NCBI GenBank assembly: GCA_021495925.1
Contig: JAKEKT010000013.1
Coordinates: 310,001-374,000 of the forward strand
Source of the DNA: Diplodia intermedia
Lineage: Eukaryota; Ascomycota; Dothideomycetes; Botryosphaeriales; Botryosphaeriaceae
Length of the DNA: 64,000 nt
Direction: 5' to 3'
Shown in pieces: positions 11,265 through 22,748 of the stretch; within the stretch, counting starts at the first letter, position 1; each line of letters starts with the position of its first letter. Under the pieces are notes generated by a model. That model was not told the origin of the DNA and made no database searches. It was given only the letters and a program-made list of their open reading frames with translations. The translations under genes were made by a program, and so were the position numbers.

Positions 11265-11450
11265 TTACGCAACGCACTCGTCCCGCTCGAACGAAATCCG
11301 CATCCCGGCCACCTCTTTCCCTCCGCCCCGCACGCCCACCATCCAGTATCTCCTCACCAGCCCCTCAATAGCCTTGTCCCTCTCCCAGCGCCCCAGCCCA
11401 CCCACCCCACCCAACACCCCCACGGCTTCGTTTTGGCGAATCCAACCCCT
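11265..11450 (-). pseudogene. Orphan 3' end of a DUF3433-type gene
   Basis: Read leftwards, the frame gives VLGGVGGLGRWERDKAIEGL, RRYWMVGVRGGG and RISFERDECVA before TAA at 11265. The intact DUF3433 gene ends VVGGMGGLGRRERDRAIEGL, RRYRMVGVRGGG, RIAFERDECVG (26427 onward). Similarity is obvious at DNA level too over about 170 bases and fades at about 11450. The relic holds a five-codon insertion (KEVAG) relative to the intact gene. No other part of DUF3433 is present. Confidence 0.65.
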
Positions 11451-12617
11451 CAATGGTACCCCAATATCGGCTTTACTGTGTCGCACCTCTGCTTGTGGCA
11501 GATCGCTGGCCCAAAATTCCTCGGACAAGCTTTGATGGCCTCTTTCATGCATGCATCAGCACCGATCGTACCAACCTTATTCCTCCTACCCTCTCGGGAC
11601 GCGCCGCGTTGGCATTGCAACATGCTATCTGAATGTGCCCCGCGCAAGTAGCTGGTAGGCCGAGTGAGACGAGAAAGCGTCGTTTCGGCGAATCGGATGC
11701 TTCACCGCAAGCCTGCCGGATTCGGCTGCACGTAAACGAACTATCGTGGGTCTGAAGCAGGCTGGCAGTGGTCTGATCATTCTTCATTCGTCCTAAATTT
11801 GGCATGTGATAAGTATTGGCTTGGCAGGATTACGCGCCATACAGTCCCATGCTATGATTCCGCGTGGTAGCCCCGCCTTCTGGCCAGCGGCTGTCTTCAC
11901 CAATGTCCACCAGCTTCCAGCCCTTCAAGCTTCAAAAAAAATACTTCTCTGAGTGTCATATCCTATTGCATGGTTCCCGCACCAAGGTATACTTCACCAT
12001 TCCGATCCCCTTGTAATGAGACTAAGCTTCTGTTCACCATCCTCCCTGGTACAACTTGAATATTTGCCTTGCATGTCCGGAATCATGACTGCACTTGGTT
12101 TGTAGAAGCTAGAAGGATACTAGTGTTTATTACGACCGGCTATGGCGCCAAACTACATAAAGATGCGGGTCGATCCAGTAGTTGTATTCACGAGTGTCTC
12201 TGCTCTTTCTTTTTTTTCGGGGGTGCTGGTTTGGTCCGAAACACAAGCCCAGACAAGAAGCCAGGGTGGATCAAGGGGCAAGATCAACGGTATCACCAAA
12301 AAGGTACTACATCCTTCCCAGAAGGTGGTTGCTATCGCACTCGTTTGATTCGCGACTCTGAAGCCGGCGATATCCATTGCGCTCAAAAACTGATACACAA
12401 ACTATCCTTGGGTCTGAGCCACCACAGCACGTCATTCCAGCGCGATTGACAAGATTCCAATCCTAATATTTAAGTTTGGGAGCCTACACCCCCACAAAAG
12501 CCTCCATATCCTCAAACTCGAACGCATGTGAGCACGGAATCTTCCCCTCCAAAGGTGAGTACGGACACTACGAGGTGGGTGCTGAAGCCCAGAGTCTGAC
12601 GAAGGCCATCAAGAACA
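11451..12617. other. No gene supported
   Basis: Only short frames without family resemblance, one of them (12142-12348) with a single hydrophobic stretch. I see no splice pattern or conserved motif. The same holds for 10711-11264. Confidence 0.4.
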
Positions 12618-12869
12618 ATGCAACTATCACGCAGTCTCCTAGTCGGATTTGTTCTCGGGGCTCCGATGGTGGCAGACGCAGGACCCGCGGGGTACGGAAT
12701 ATGTCAGGCAGGCTGTTCGGGCATTGTAATGGCTTGTTATGCGGCTGCGGGATTTACATGGGGGGCAACTTTAGGAGCGAGTGCGCCGGCTTCGATTGTG
12801 GCCTGCAACACGGCTTTTGGATCCTGTCAGGCTGCTTGCGCAGCAGTACTCCTTGCGCCAACCCTTTGA
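12618..12869 (+). CDS. Small secreted Cys-rich protein, zygote-specific-protein type
   Basis: Single exon, 83 residues. A signal peptide (MQLSRSLLVGFVLGAPMVADA) is followed by a compact alanine-rich mature part with evenly placed cysteines: GYGICQAGC, VMACYAAAG, ACNTAFGSC and QAAC. This pattern is common in ascomycete small proteins sometimes labelled zygote-specific. Their function is not established. The hydrophobic mature region could also sit in a membrane. Confidence 0.75.
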   Translation: MQLSRSLLVGFVLGAPMVADAGPAGYGICQAGCSGIVMACYAAAGFTWGATLGASAPASIVACNTAFGSCQAACAAVLLAPTL

Positions 12870-13715
12870 GCGCAGGATGTTTGTCTTCATGTAGCAACGC
12901 GATGATGGGATCAAATTCATCTCCTGCTGTGGACCAGCTCATCGTTTCCTATGCTGATGTGATGCGGTTAAGTAAATGCCAGAGAGCTTTGATATTTCAC
13001 GGCGGAGTTTGAAGCTTTGTGAAACCGCTACATGAAAAAAAAATACGACGATGTGTTGAAACTAGCGAATGTCAGGTCAGTGCAAAGTAAAGGCTGGAAA
13101 AAGTGAAGGCGGCTCGTGAGAGATGAGGTCTGTCCAGCTGCTTCGTGGCGCCTTTCTGGCCTGTTGCTCGCAGCCCCACACTGAAATCCCGACCGGGTGC
13201 TTCGATGGCGGCCGGCGCCCATCCATCGTTTCTCGCGCTTAGAGTCTGGAGAAGGCGTTCCGGAACCTCCCTCCTGCGAAAGCGCTGGCAGATAACGGAG
13301 TCGGCGCCTATCGCGCCCTTCGTTCGCAAACGGGCGCTAATTTTCTCTCAGACTTGTCGGTACCCCAGGAACGAACTCGCGCGTAGGCCTATAGCGGCCG
13401 TCGGCGTGCGGGGTTGGACGACGCCTGCGGCACGCCCCGGCCCTCGCCTTGTGCAATATTGTTGGAGGAGGGTGCGGAGGCCAGGGGCGCACCGCATGGC
13501 ACCGGGCGTCGACCAACTGGACAAGGAATGCGTCGCCCAGGTGGTCGACGCTAAGCGCTTCGAGCTGCGGCCACGCAACGTGCGTGCATCGCCAGCGAGA
13601 TCGCCCGGCAGCAAAAACGGAAAGAGCGGAGCGGCTCGGGCCGGCTTGGGGTAGGGGCCCATAAACGGCGCGCGCCATCGCTTGTCTTGAGGGCTCGCTA
13701 AACGACGCGCGCATC
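12870..13715. other. No gene supported
   Basis: GC-rich with overlapping open frames on both strands, none with recognisable motifs. It may hold the promoter and 5' UTR, or an unrecognised first exon, of the gene starting near 13716. Confidence 0.35.
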
Positions 13716-16096
13716 ATGTTTTCGCACCGAATTCCGCCTTCTTCGCAACTGGCCGCGGTCGAGGGCCACGTAGTCGAGAACCTCGTTCCCATCGTCAAGG
13801 TACGCCATGACCATCCCGACAAGCATGCGCTACTCTGCTGACCCGCCCGAGGCGTGCAAACACTTGGTCGACGCGTCCGACGACCGTGACGTAAGCTTGG
13901 ACGACACGGCCCGGGCCGCGCACAGCCTGGCACAGCACGTCGACGACTTCCGCCGGCATGTGGACGCCATACGGCACGCGGCCCGGGCTAAGCGTGGCCC
14001 GCCGCAAGGAGGAAGCGGATCGGCCACGGCGAATGGCGCGCTCCATTCCGCGGACCCCCACCCTAACCCTATTTGTTTCTTGCAGCTGGCCAGCGACCCC
14101 GTGGCCGACATGGTGGCCGGTGGCCCTGTTGGCTCGGATGGATTGTTTCACGACATGCCCTACCATCACCCCCTCGACGCTGCCGTTCAACCTGGGACAG
14201 TACCACCGATCAATGCGATCGACCGTCACCCTTGTGCACCGTACATGGGTGCGGGAGCCGATGTAGGCGCAGGGGTCCAGAGGCAGATGTTGGTCAACCA
14301 GAGCCGGGGGAACTCGCCGCCCTCTCATGAGCCAATGCCAGATCCAATGTCTGCAACGGCTCCGCTTGGCCGCTGGCCTTCTCGGCCGGAAGGGACCGGC
14401 TCAAGTGAACATGGCCACCACCAACTGGGCATTGCCGCATTCCCCAACGAGCAGGCTGCTGCTCTTGGTTTCTGGGCTGGACGTGCTGAAACCGCTGCAC
14501 CCCCTTCGAGGCCATCACTTGCTGCCCTTTCGCCGAATCGCTTGGAGTCAGAGGCGACTTCTCAGCGCGAAAGCATCTCGAGTGCTGCGGAGGCTTGGTC
14601 TGCTGCCGAAACGGGCTTTCAATCCCCTGCTATGAGGCTGCACGCCAGAAACCCCTCAAATGGCAAGACTCCGTTTCCATTGGCCGGTAATGAGGCTGTT
14701 TGCACACCAGCAAAAGTGCCCAATACTGCAGGCAGCCGCCATTCTGGGAACCAGCCACTGGGCCGACGAAAGCCGGCCCGAGCGAGTCGCGCCAGCATCC
14801 ACGTTAGTCTCCAGCGCCCCACGACAAACCAGACTGCTGCACTCGATCGTGATCACAGTGCCAACGTGCCAATCGAAGTTGATTCGAGCTCAGCGAGCGA
14901 TGCATCTTCCGATCTCTTGACATTGGATTCTGAAACCACCGTCCCGAGCATGAAGGCAGGAAAGAGGTTAGCAACGGAGCCCTTGCCTCCGAACCGCCCG
15001 GCCAAGGTAGTAAGGATGTCGTTAGACGACCCTCCAACTCATCCGATCACGTGGGAGCATAGACTTTCCAGGGCTCAAGCGTGGAGAGCGCACATCTTGT
15101 TCGTCGCAGAAGACAAGGGCCAGAACGGTCAAGGACTGCTCCAAGCACTCGACAATGCACCACCGTTCAAAGATTTCAAAGACGTGCTGAGAGGACTCCA
15201 GTGTTTCTATGAGGCTGCACGGCCGGAAAGACTCATTGCTTTCAGGAAACTCTTGCCGCGAGCACCCATAGAACCCCTGCCAGGAGAGCCCTCTTCGACC
15301 CCGTCAGACGTAGAGACGCTGTGCGAACTTCATCGTTTGATCGTCAAGTCCACCGAAGATGAACCACGGACCCTGAGATCGAACGCCTTGATTTATTTGT
15401 TCAGATACTGCAAGAATTTCCAATCTGTCGTTGCTTCGCGCAAAGAGCACATCGCAACCGAGCGACCACTCCAGAGGCAAGTTCAATACCACGCGCGTAA
15501 ACGTGGGATGTCACATATTCATCCAACGCCAGACGGATATAAGCGTGGACTCACAGCGGACGGTCAAGTCAGGGCAGACATAGTACGCGGGCTTCGAAAA
15601 GCAGGCTATGATCCCACGGCCACGGAGGAGCAAGTTACTCGACATCTTCGGATAGGAAAATTCCTGGTATTACTCTTGGGTGCCCACATCAGTGAATGCT
15701 GGTTGCTTCTGGTCACTCCGCAAGCTGATGACATTGCCACCCTTCTTGGAGAGAACCAACCGCCGATCCTGAATATAAACGGATCCAGTCCACCGGAAGT
15801 GCATCCTCGACTGTCGCGCCCGATCTTGAGTAGAGAGTATGTTTCGGCTTCGTGTACGAGTCTTTTTTTGCTTTTTCTTGGACTGATGAAAAGGAAACAG
15901 ATTTTTTGGTTTTACGCACGAGTTTGCGACTTGGTTCCGCAAATACCTTTTTGTCGTACGCCCAGAGCTTGAAAGCATCAGCTTCGATGGTATTGACATA
16001 TTTGGCGGCCCTTGCAGGCCGATACCACTGTGCTCGGCCTCTGAGGAATATATTTATCGAATTACGCCGTCGGAGGTTGCAAAGCTCTTCAAGTAA
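13716..16096 (+). CDS. Uncharacterised protein with disordered middle and conserved-looking C-terminal domain
   Basis: Proposed exons 13716-13799, 13852-15836 and 15901-16096 (2265 nt, 754 residues). The last intron is well supported: GTATGT at 15837, GACTGATG branch, CAG at 15900. It switches the reading to FFGFTHEFATWFRKYLFVV and ends SEVAKLFK, whereas reading through gives noise. The first intron (13800-13851, CTGAC branch) is less sure, and ATG 13807 is the alternative. A further optional in-frame intron at 13891-14085 has GTAAGC and a TTTGTTTCTTGCAG acceptor. The N-terminus is helical, residues about 120-420 are Ser/Pro-rich, and the C-terminal about 300 residues (ITWEHRLSRAQAWRAHILF onward) look folded. 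I recognise no family. Confidence 0.6.
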
Positions 16097-17276
16097 ATCA
16101 ACTAATCCCAATGTAAGTTTCGCTCTTGGACCGCATAAGACATAAGCATGTTAACTTATTAACATCGTTATCTAGATATTTATAAGGCACCTGATACCTA
16201 GTTCTTTTATACCACTCGAAATCGTTCTATTATAATTCAAGAATAGGGTATATTGAACGGGAGGTAGTGCTTTTTAGGGAAGCCAACGTATGGATTTTCT
16301 ATGATAGTAGCAAACACTTATATACTAAACCGAGGATATCTAAGCATATCCTTTAAAAGGTAACCTTCATAGAGAATTTATATGTATCACTCACCATCGA
16401 CAATGATATGTGGAATGACATACTGGCTGCGTGTCGAGTATTCAGATACCAGCCTCGAAAGCCGAACTGCTCGATTCTATTAGATGAGACTTGCCTGTTG
16501 CTTTCGATTTTCCGTTGGGAAAAGACATGTTCTGAAAACAATAGAGGGGTTCCGCATCTCACGCTAAGAGATCCGAGTATTCCACGTTCGACAATCAGCG
16601 GCATCCCGTCGACTGATCCTCGAGAACCCGACCCCGGGTAGTCGTCGGCCGACGATGATGCAGAAAAAAAAAAGCCGGGCAGCCGCGACGATCGGTCTCG
16701 CGGCCGGCCGGGGCTGTCAATCGCCTTCCTTGTCCTGGTCGTGTGGTGCGCCGCGCCATCCGGGACAACCGGGTCCGCGGGGTGCCGACGGCCAGCAGGG
16801 TCGGGACGAAGCCCGTAGGGTGTGCGGGGAACTGACGGGTTGGCCGGACGCGATGGCCGCAACGGCCGTGATGGCCGCGACGGGCGGGAGGGACGTGATG
16901 GCGGCATGCTCACAAATCGTCCTTGTCGTCCGACCCTCCCTTGTTTGCAAAACTGATGCCCAAAAGAAAATAGACACCTGCAAGGAAGTGAGACACATGT
17001 TTTACGACAACGTTCCATTCTCGCATTCCCACCTTCGTCAAAACTGCCCCGAGACACTTAATGTAGCTCCCCTCTCTTGATTGTACATAAGAGTATATTT
17101 AAGAAGATATCACCAGGCAGAGAAAGTTCACCCATATGGTCTAAGATTAAAGTCGCTGCGATTTGGGTATGTTATGAAACTCTCATCCCAACCCGAGTTC
17201 TCCCTGCAATATTTTAGATTTTCTTTGGCTTCGTAAAATTACTTACTTGAGTTTCATAGCATCTCGATCGACCAAG
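16097..17276. other. AT-rich intergenic DNA with a GC-rich repetitive island
   Basis: 16130-16410 and 17060-17240 are AT-rich. Between them, about 16600-16910 is strongly GC-rich with a degenerate unit near CGGCCGNGANGG repeated around 16840-16900; on the reverse strand it reads as Ser-Arg-Pro repeats. No believable gene. The sharp composition steps suggest an inserted segment. Confidence 0.4.
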
Positions 17277-17689
17277 ATGGGCCAGATCGTTACGAGGATC
17301 AAGGATATTGCTGCAAAATCCATCACTTGGGTTCGCCAGAATCCATGCAGAGCCGCAATCTGTGCCGTCAACACAGCGATTATTGCTATACCCACAATGG
17401 TTCTGACGCCAATCCTGGGCGTTCTGGGTTTTACCATTCTGGGCCCTGCTTCAGGTAAGCCACACCGCATCCGGCCTTGGCAGGTTCACTGGGTAACTCA
17501 CAAGTCCACCCGATTTTAGGATCCATTGCCGCGATTCTGCATTCAGCGTTGTCACCTTTGGCAGCTGGCAGCACATTCTCAGCCCTCCAGAGTGCCGCCA
17601 TGGGTGGCTACGGCGTTGGAGTCGCAGCTGGTGCCATTCGGGTCGGCGCTGCAGCCGCGATCGGCGGTGCGGCACGAAAACGGTCGTGA
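17277..17689 (+). CDS. IFI6/IFI27 (ISG12)-type small hydrophobic protein
   Basis: Exons 17277-17454 and 17520-17689 (65-bp intron, GTAAGC...TAG), 115 residues. After a basic N-terminus there are hydrophobic helices (residues about 28-58) and then the family signature: GFTILGPASGSIAA, AAGSTFSALQSAAMGG (residues about 75-89) and a Gly/Ala-rich third helix. This matches Ifi-6-16 (PF06140), whose animal members are interferon-induced mitochondrial or ER membrane proteins linked to apoptosis and antiviral state. Fungal members exist but have no assigned role. The donor splits the codon for Gly60, and the spliced frame is the only one giving the motif. Confidence 0.8.
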
Positions 17690-18565
17690 AGATTGGGAAC
17701 AAAGGGCGATCAACGAGGTCTGTTCAACGTGAAGAATGAAACTTGTCTCAACTAATGATTCAGTGAAGGGGAATTTGACGCGCAGTATCCTCACGAACAC
17801 CCTTTGCGTATGCGGACAAGTTGATTTCGTCATGACTTTGATGCTAAGTACCGCCTCTCCTGCTTCTCGCGGAAAAGATTCCGAACCCGAGCCATGGCTC
17901 GGTGCCCGGTTCATCAACACCAAGGTGTTCCGCATGCAGGTGGCGACTGTTTATCCCTTCAAACCACATTCTTCCAAGCTACAGGATTATCACGGTCTAG
18001 CATTAGGGGTATTTTTTCTCTTCTTCAGAGGGGGAAGTGGTAATTCTCGGGGCGAGGGGCATGTTTATTAGTAAAGCAGATTTGACGAGGATCGTGTAGT
18101 GTACAATGGATACTTGCTCATGTGCGAGCAGAGAAGGGTGCCACTAAGCGAGCTCCACAGTAGTTTGATGAGACCGTTGGGTCCATCTCAGCTAGCCGAA
18201 TCTGACGTGACAATCAGACGAAGTAGACAATAAGTACAAGCAACTTTCACAGATGCAATAAATCATTCACAGCGCAAGCGGGGTGGCTTGATAGAATGAC
18301 GGTTCGTGGAAACAATATTCTGAGGTTCTCTATCGGAAATATCAATCCGTGGTTCGGACGTCGAAGGAACTGTTCCACTGAACATCGAAAGCGGAATCTT
18401 TCGATCGTGGACTGCAATGGGTATCGTGAGCTCTCACATGTCACGCCCGTACTCACAATAAAAATTCTGGTTCAAATCACCATCCTTTCGAAGCATCAAG
18501 CCATTCTCTCGATCATACTTGCCTCTTCATCATTTACCCTTTCTCACGAATACCATCTCACCAAA
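17690..18565. other. No gene supported
   Basis: Several short frames only. 18480-18565 reads as a pyrimidine- and ATC-rich 5' leader of the next gene. Confidence 0.35.
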
Positions 18566-19057
18566 ATGCAGGAAGTAGAGAGTATTCTTGGTTACAAGTT
18601 CGCCAACGCGGAGCTCAGGAACGAAGCTCTCTTGGCAGCCGGCACGAGTGTCTCGGACCCCACAGTTGATGGAGACCCACGAGGCAACAAACGGCTCGCC
18701 TTGGTTGGGGATGCCGTTCTCCAACTCGTGGTTCTTGAAAAATGGTATGGAGAGAATACGGACCCAGGTAAGAAGACTGCATTCCTAATACTTATCGCCA
18801 CGCTGACAGCAAGAAAAGCTGCTGGTAGCAAATTGCTTAAAGAAACTGTGTCCAATGCTGCTCTTCGCGTTCGTGCGTCCAAGGCGCATTTACAGGACAT
18901 GATACGGTTGAACCCTTGTCAGAAAGGGAATGCGCCTCAGGAAACTCTGGCCTCGACGGTTGAAGCTCTCGTGGGAGCCGTGTGGTTTGATGCATGTGGA
19001 AATATCGACGTAGTTCGGGGTGTGATGGAAAAGCTCGGTTTGTTCAGCCATGAGTAA
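18566..19057 (+). CDS. Minimal RNase III-fold protein, active site degenerate
   Basis: ATG 18566, stop 19055-19057; a 42-bp intron (18768-18809, GTAAGA...CAG) is likely and keeps frame, giving 149 residues. RNase III domain features: ESILGYKFANAELRNEALLAAG, the signature region NKRLALVGDAVLQL (41-54), VSNAALR and LASTVEALVGAVWFD. In active RNase III the signature is NERLEFLGD with catalytic Glu and Asp. Here those positions read K42, A45 and D49, and the Asp before the second catalytic Glu is Ser (ASTVEA). No dsRNA-binding domain follows. It resembles the fungal Ribonuclease_3-like set of short proteins. Probably an RNA-binding or structural pseudoenzyme rather than a Dicer. Confidence 0.78.
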   Translation: MQEVESILGYKFANAELRNEALLAAGTSVSDPTVDGDPRGNKRLALVGDAVLQLVVLEKWYGENTDPGKKTAFLILIATLTARKAAGSKLLKETVSNAALRVRASKAHLQDMIRLNPCQKGNAPQETLASTVEALVGAVWFDACGNIDVVRGVMEKLGLFSHE

Positions 19058-19623
19058 GGTACGGGTTGGGGAGAGAGGAATCCACTGATGGCGCACGGGT
19101 TCCTTACATTCAAATGCTGCCATTTGATTGCTTACCGATAGCCTGTCAAGTACGGTCCAATGAAATGCAAGGATCTCCGTTGCCAGCTTAGAGGTGCTTT
19201 AACATACTCCAAAGCAGTTCGACAGGTGTACAATGATAAGCGCTAGGCAAGTAATTATGACTCATAGTGCGGTGCAAGGAGTACGCTTAATACTCCCTTG
19301 CAGTTTCTTTCTAAGAATCGAACATCGTGTCGTGCTACCAGTGGCAAAGATCCCTGGCATGTAGCGCAGTGTGTAGCTCCTCAATTCGTTTTCCAATCAA
19401 TATGTTGGCTAATGTAAGGGATTTTCTTGAAGCCGTAGCCCGTTGTTGTAATGTTATGATACCTGCGCTTACCAAAATCTCCCTCTAACAGCGCTCTTTG
19501 CTACCGGTGGCCTATATATTAGACCAGGGCTGCTGTTCTCTTTTAGCAACATCAATTCTCATTGAGACTCCGCAGTCAACTCATCACTTTAAAATTTCAA
19601 TAGGACCACCACCTTCCCAAGTC
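19058..19623. other. No gene supported
   Basis: Non-coding between the RNase III-like gene and the first dynamin-like gene. Nothing beyond ordinary promoter sequence seen. Confidence 0.4.
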
Positions 19624-21937
19624 ATGTCTGCACCCTTGGCCCAGCCCTTGGCGGACCCGTCCATGCTCGCCAAAATCGACAAGCTCTTTGCTTGCAACGT
19701 TGGCCACTACATCGACCTACCCCAGATCGTCGTCGTCGGCGACCAGTCAAGCGGCAAGTCTTCCGTACTCGAAGGGCTGACCCGTCTCCCATTTCCCCGC
19801 GACAGCGGGCTCTGCACTCGATTTGCGACGCAAATCACGTTTCGCCGCGCCATTGCCAAGTCCATTTCCGTAGCGGTGATTCCGGGAAAAGATGCTTTCC
19901 CAGACCACACCGACACCTTACGCGGCTGGAAGCGGAAGGACTTCGAAACCCTCGGCGGCGAACACTTTGCGCAGATCATGCGCGAGGTGCAACAGCTCAT
20001 GGGCATCACCCAGCGTGATGGAAGCTCGTCTGGCTTCCTGAAGACCTTCTCCTCCGACGTGCTAAGTATCGAGGTGTCTGGCCCGCAAGAAGAGCATCTT
20101 ACCGTCATCGACGTGCCCGGGATCTTCCAGCGTGCTACCAAGGATGTTACCACCAAGGAAGACAAGGAGTTTGTAAGGAGGATGGTGGGTGGCTACATGA
20201 AGAACCCGCGATCTATCATGTTGACAGTTGTGCCATCAAACGTTGACGTGGCGACACAGCTCATCTTAGAAATGGCGGAAGAGGTGGATAAAGAAGGGCA
20301 GCGAACCTTGGGAGTGCTAACGAAGCCTGACCTTGTGGACAAAGGTGCTGAGAGGAGTGTGATAGACATGGTCGAGGGGAGGTCGCATCAGCTACTTCTG
20401 GGATGGTGTTTGGTCAGAAACCCTGGCCAAACAGAAATAGGGAACATCAGTTTCGATCGATACGCGGCAGAAGAGGGTTTCTTCCGGACCACCACACCCT
20501 GGAATGAACTACCGAAGGACCGGGTTGGCGTGACTGCGCTGCGGGCGAGGCTACAGGAAGTTTTGGCCCGGCACATCAGACAAGAATTCCCGAAAGTAAG
20601 CCACTCTAGCCTTTTGGAAAAACAAAAACACTCCGCTTACAGATCTTGCAGGTAAAACTGGAGATCGGTAGAAGACTGAAAAAGAGCAGGGGAACTCTCG
20701 AAGCTCTGGGAGCGAGGCGTGACACGCCGGCTGAACAGTCAAGATTCCTCATTGAGATGGCTGATCGGTTTCAAGCCATTGTCGGGAAAGCACTCGCTGC
20801 AAGATATCTCGATGACTGCTTCACAGAGCACCCGGTACTCAAGATTGCCACGCTAATTGTCCACCGCAGCGAAATGCTTTCCCAAGACTTCGCAAAGTAC
20901 GGCCACACCTACGAGTTCAAGGATTGCCTGGGTGATAAGGATGAAAAAGATGATGATAGCGAAGACGATGACAATTTAAGCGGCTACCCCAAAGGCGAGA
21001 CTGGCACTGGGATTGACGAACAAGAGGTCACCACCGCTTCACAGTCTCGCATCTACACCAGGCGTTGCAAAGATGCTGGAGAACTTGTCGATGTCCTTCA
21101 CTCAACGGAGATGATTGCCCTCCCGAAACGTCGTGGGATCTTGGACTGGATCACAGGAGTATACGACAAATCACGTGGCTTTGAGCTTGGCCAGTTCGAT
21201 CCGTCGCTTCTTGCGACTTTAATGAAAGCGCAGAGCAGTAGCTGGAGTGGACTGGCGTTTGGCTACACCTCTGATGTTGTTATAATTACTCACGTCTTCA
21301 TTGACACCCTCCTCAAGAGCGTTTGCCTCGATTCGAACACCTACCAGAATCTGAAGTCGACTATCATGGAGCATCTGATGGACCGATATCAGAAAGCGCT
21401 GAGCCAGGTGAAATTCGTTCTCACGGTGGAGCGGTTCGGGATCCCCGCGACTCAGAACCATTATTTCAACGAGAATTTGCAGAAGTGGTAAGCTTACGGA
21501 CGTATTCCATCTCTCAAATATCAGCCTCAGTGCTGACTAAATGAAGCCGACAGGACCGTAACTACGACGCAGCTTTCGCTAAATCCTTCTACTGTGCAGA
21601 GTCTAAAGGGGCAGTAGTCAGACTGAGTGACCTCAAGCACTCACGCACGATGAGCAACAAAGAACACACAGTTCAAGATCTCCACGATATTCTCCAATCC
21701 TACTACAAAGTTGCGCGGAAACGGATCGTCGACAACATTTGCATGCAAGCCGTTTCTTACCACCTGATTTCCGGCCCCGATACTCCACTCCGATTGTTCT
21801 CACCCGCTTTCGTGAGTCGCCTGTCGGACGAGCAACTCGAGGAGATTGCTGGTGAAGATGTCCTGGTGAGGAAGAGACGAGCACGGCTGCTGAAAGAAGT
21901 AGAAGATCTGCAGAATGGTAGAAAGATCTTGGGATGA
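19624..21937 (+). CDS. Dynamin-like (Mx/Vps1-type) GTPase A
   Basis: Exons 19624-20595, 20652-21487 and 21547-21937 (introns 56 and 59 bp), 2199 nt, 732 residues. GTPase motifs: P-loop GDQSSGKS (39-46), LCTRFAT for switch 1, DVPG, TKPD. A stalk follows, with LPKDRVGVTALRARL and HYFNENLQKC, and a C-terminal GED with QDLHDILQSYYKVARKRIVDNI and SDEQLEEIA. The second intron must end at AAG 21546, giving QKCRQDRNYD; the later CAG would run into a stop. An acidic insert (EKDDDSEDDDN) sits in the stalk. No PH or proline-rich domain, as in Mx-type fungal dynamins, so membrane-remodelling GTPase of unknown target. A paralogue lies convergently at 22749-24968. Confidence 0.92.
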
Positions 21938-22371
21938 GCACCTGATACTTTTACTCCTTTTCGTTTTTCTATTCCTACTTGACAAGTATTCTTCTATGTT
22001 ACGACACTAATTGTTTCTCGGATGGATGATAGTCTTGGCGTAGTTGACTTTTCAACTGCGAACCACATTGAGAAGACCATTTGTCCCTCCTCTAATCGTA
22101 TTGACAAGCTTGAAGTGCTTTGAAGCTCTTGTTGTTCCGAGAAAATTCAATCACTTCCCTTTAAAGCGAAGGTATTCGTGTCTAGTATCAATGGTGATGG
22201 CTAATATATGTATCGAGGCGCGTTAACGCCACATCACGGCTCGCTGTTGTGTCTGAGGCGCCACCACGTGTAGAGACTTACATGTCATCACGTTCCTAGA
22301 CTAGCCATGCACCTTTATCGCCTACCGGCTTTAGGCTGCGTAGCTGGCCACTCCACGTACGGCGGAAGCTC

Positions 22372-22393
22372 AATCGGATCCATGGATCCGATT
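22372..22393. repeat. Perfect 22-bp palindrome between the two dynamin-like genes
   Basis: AATCGGATCC followed by ATGGATCCGATT is its own reverse complement over 22 bases. It lies in the gap between the 3' ends of the convergent dynamin genes (21938-22748), where I see no gene. It may be chance, a cruciform, or a junction of two insertions. Confidence 0.6.
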
Positions 22394-22748
22394 ACGAAGT
22401 TTGTAAAGGCACTTTCCTTCATTTTTCAAAAACGCAATGACCTTCAAGCACTTCTTCTACTACACTTTCACCCTCTGGATGAAGACTAAGATACATGTTC
22501 GAATGAAGAAAATAGAGGGAACCAGCTGAACCCAGAGAGTGTTATGGCATGCAACTGAACTTGATTGGTATTAGGTTGTCCATAGATGTTAGAAAGCAAA
22601 TACGAAGAGAAGAACATGACGTGAAAAAACGATGCACTCCCGCATTTGCGCATGCATATGGGAAAAACCTTCGAAACCGAGGGAAAAACCATAAGTAGAG
22701 TGCCATCAGATTGGATATACCGCTCGAACGTGTCGGTTATCACACAGC

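Noticed and set aside
16353..17057. 234-codon reverse frame with Ser-Arg-Pro repeats
   Set aside because: Low-complexity product of the GC-rich repeat; flanked by AT-rich non-coding sequence and without homologous motif.
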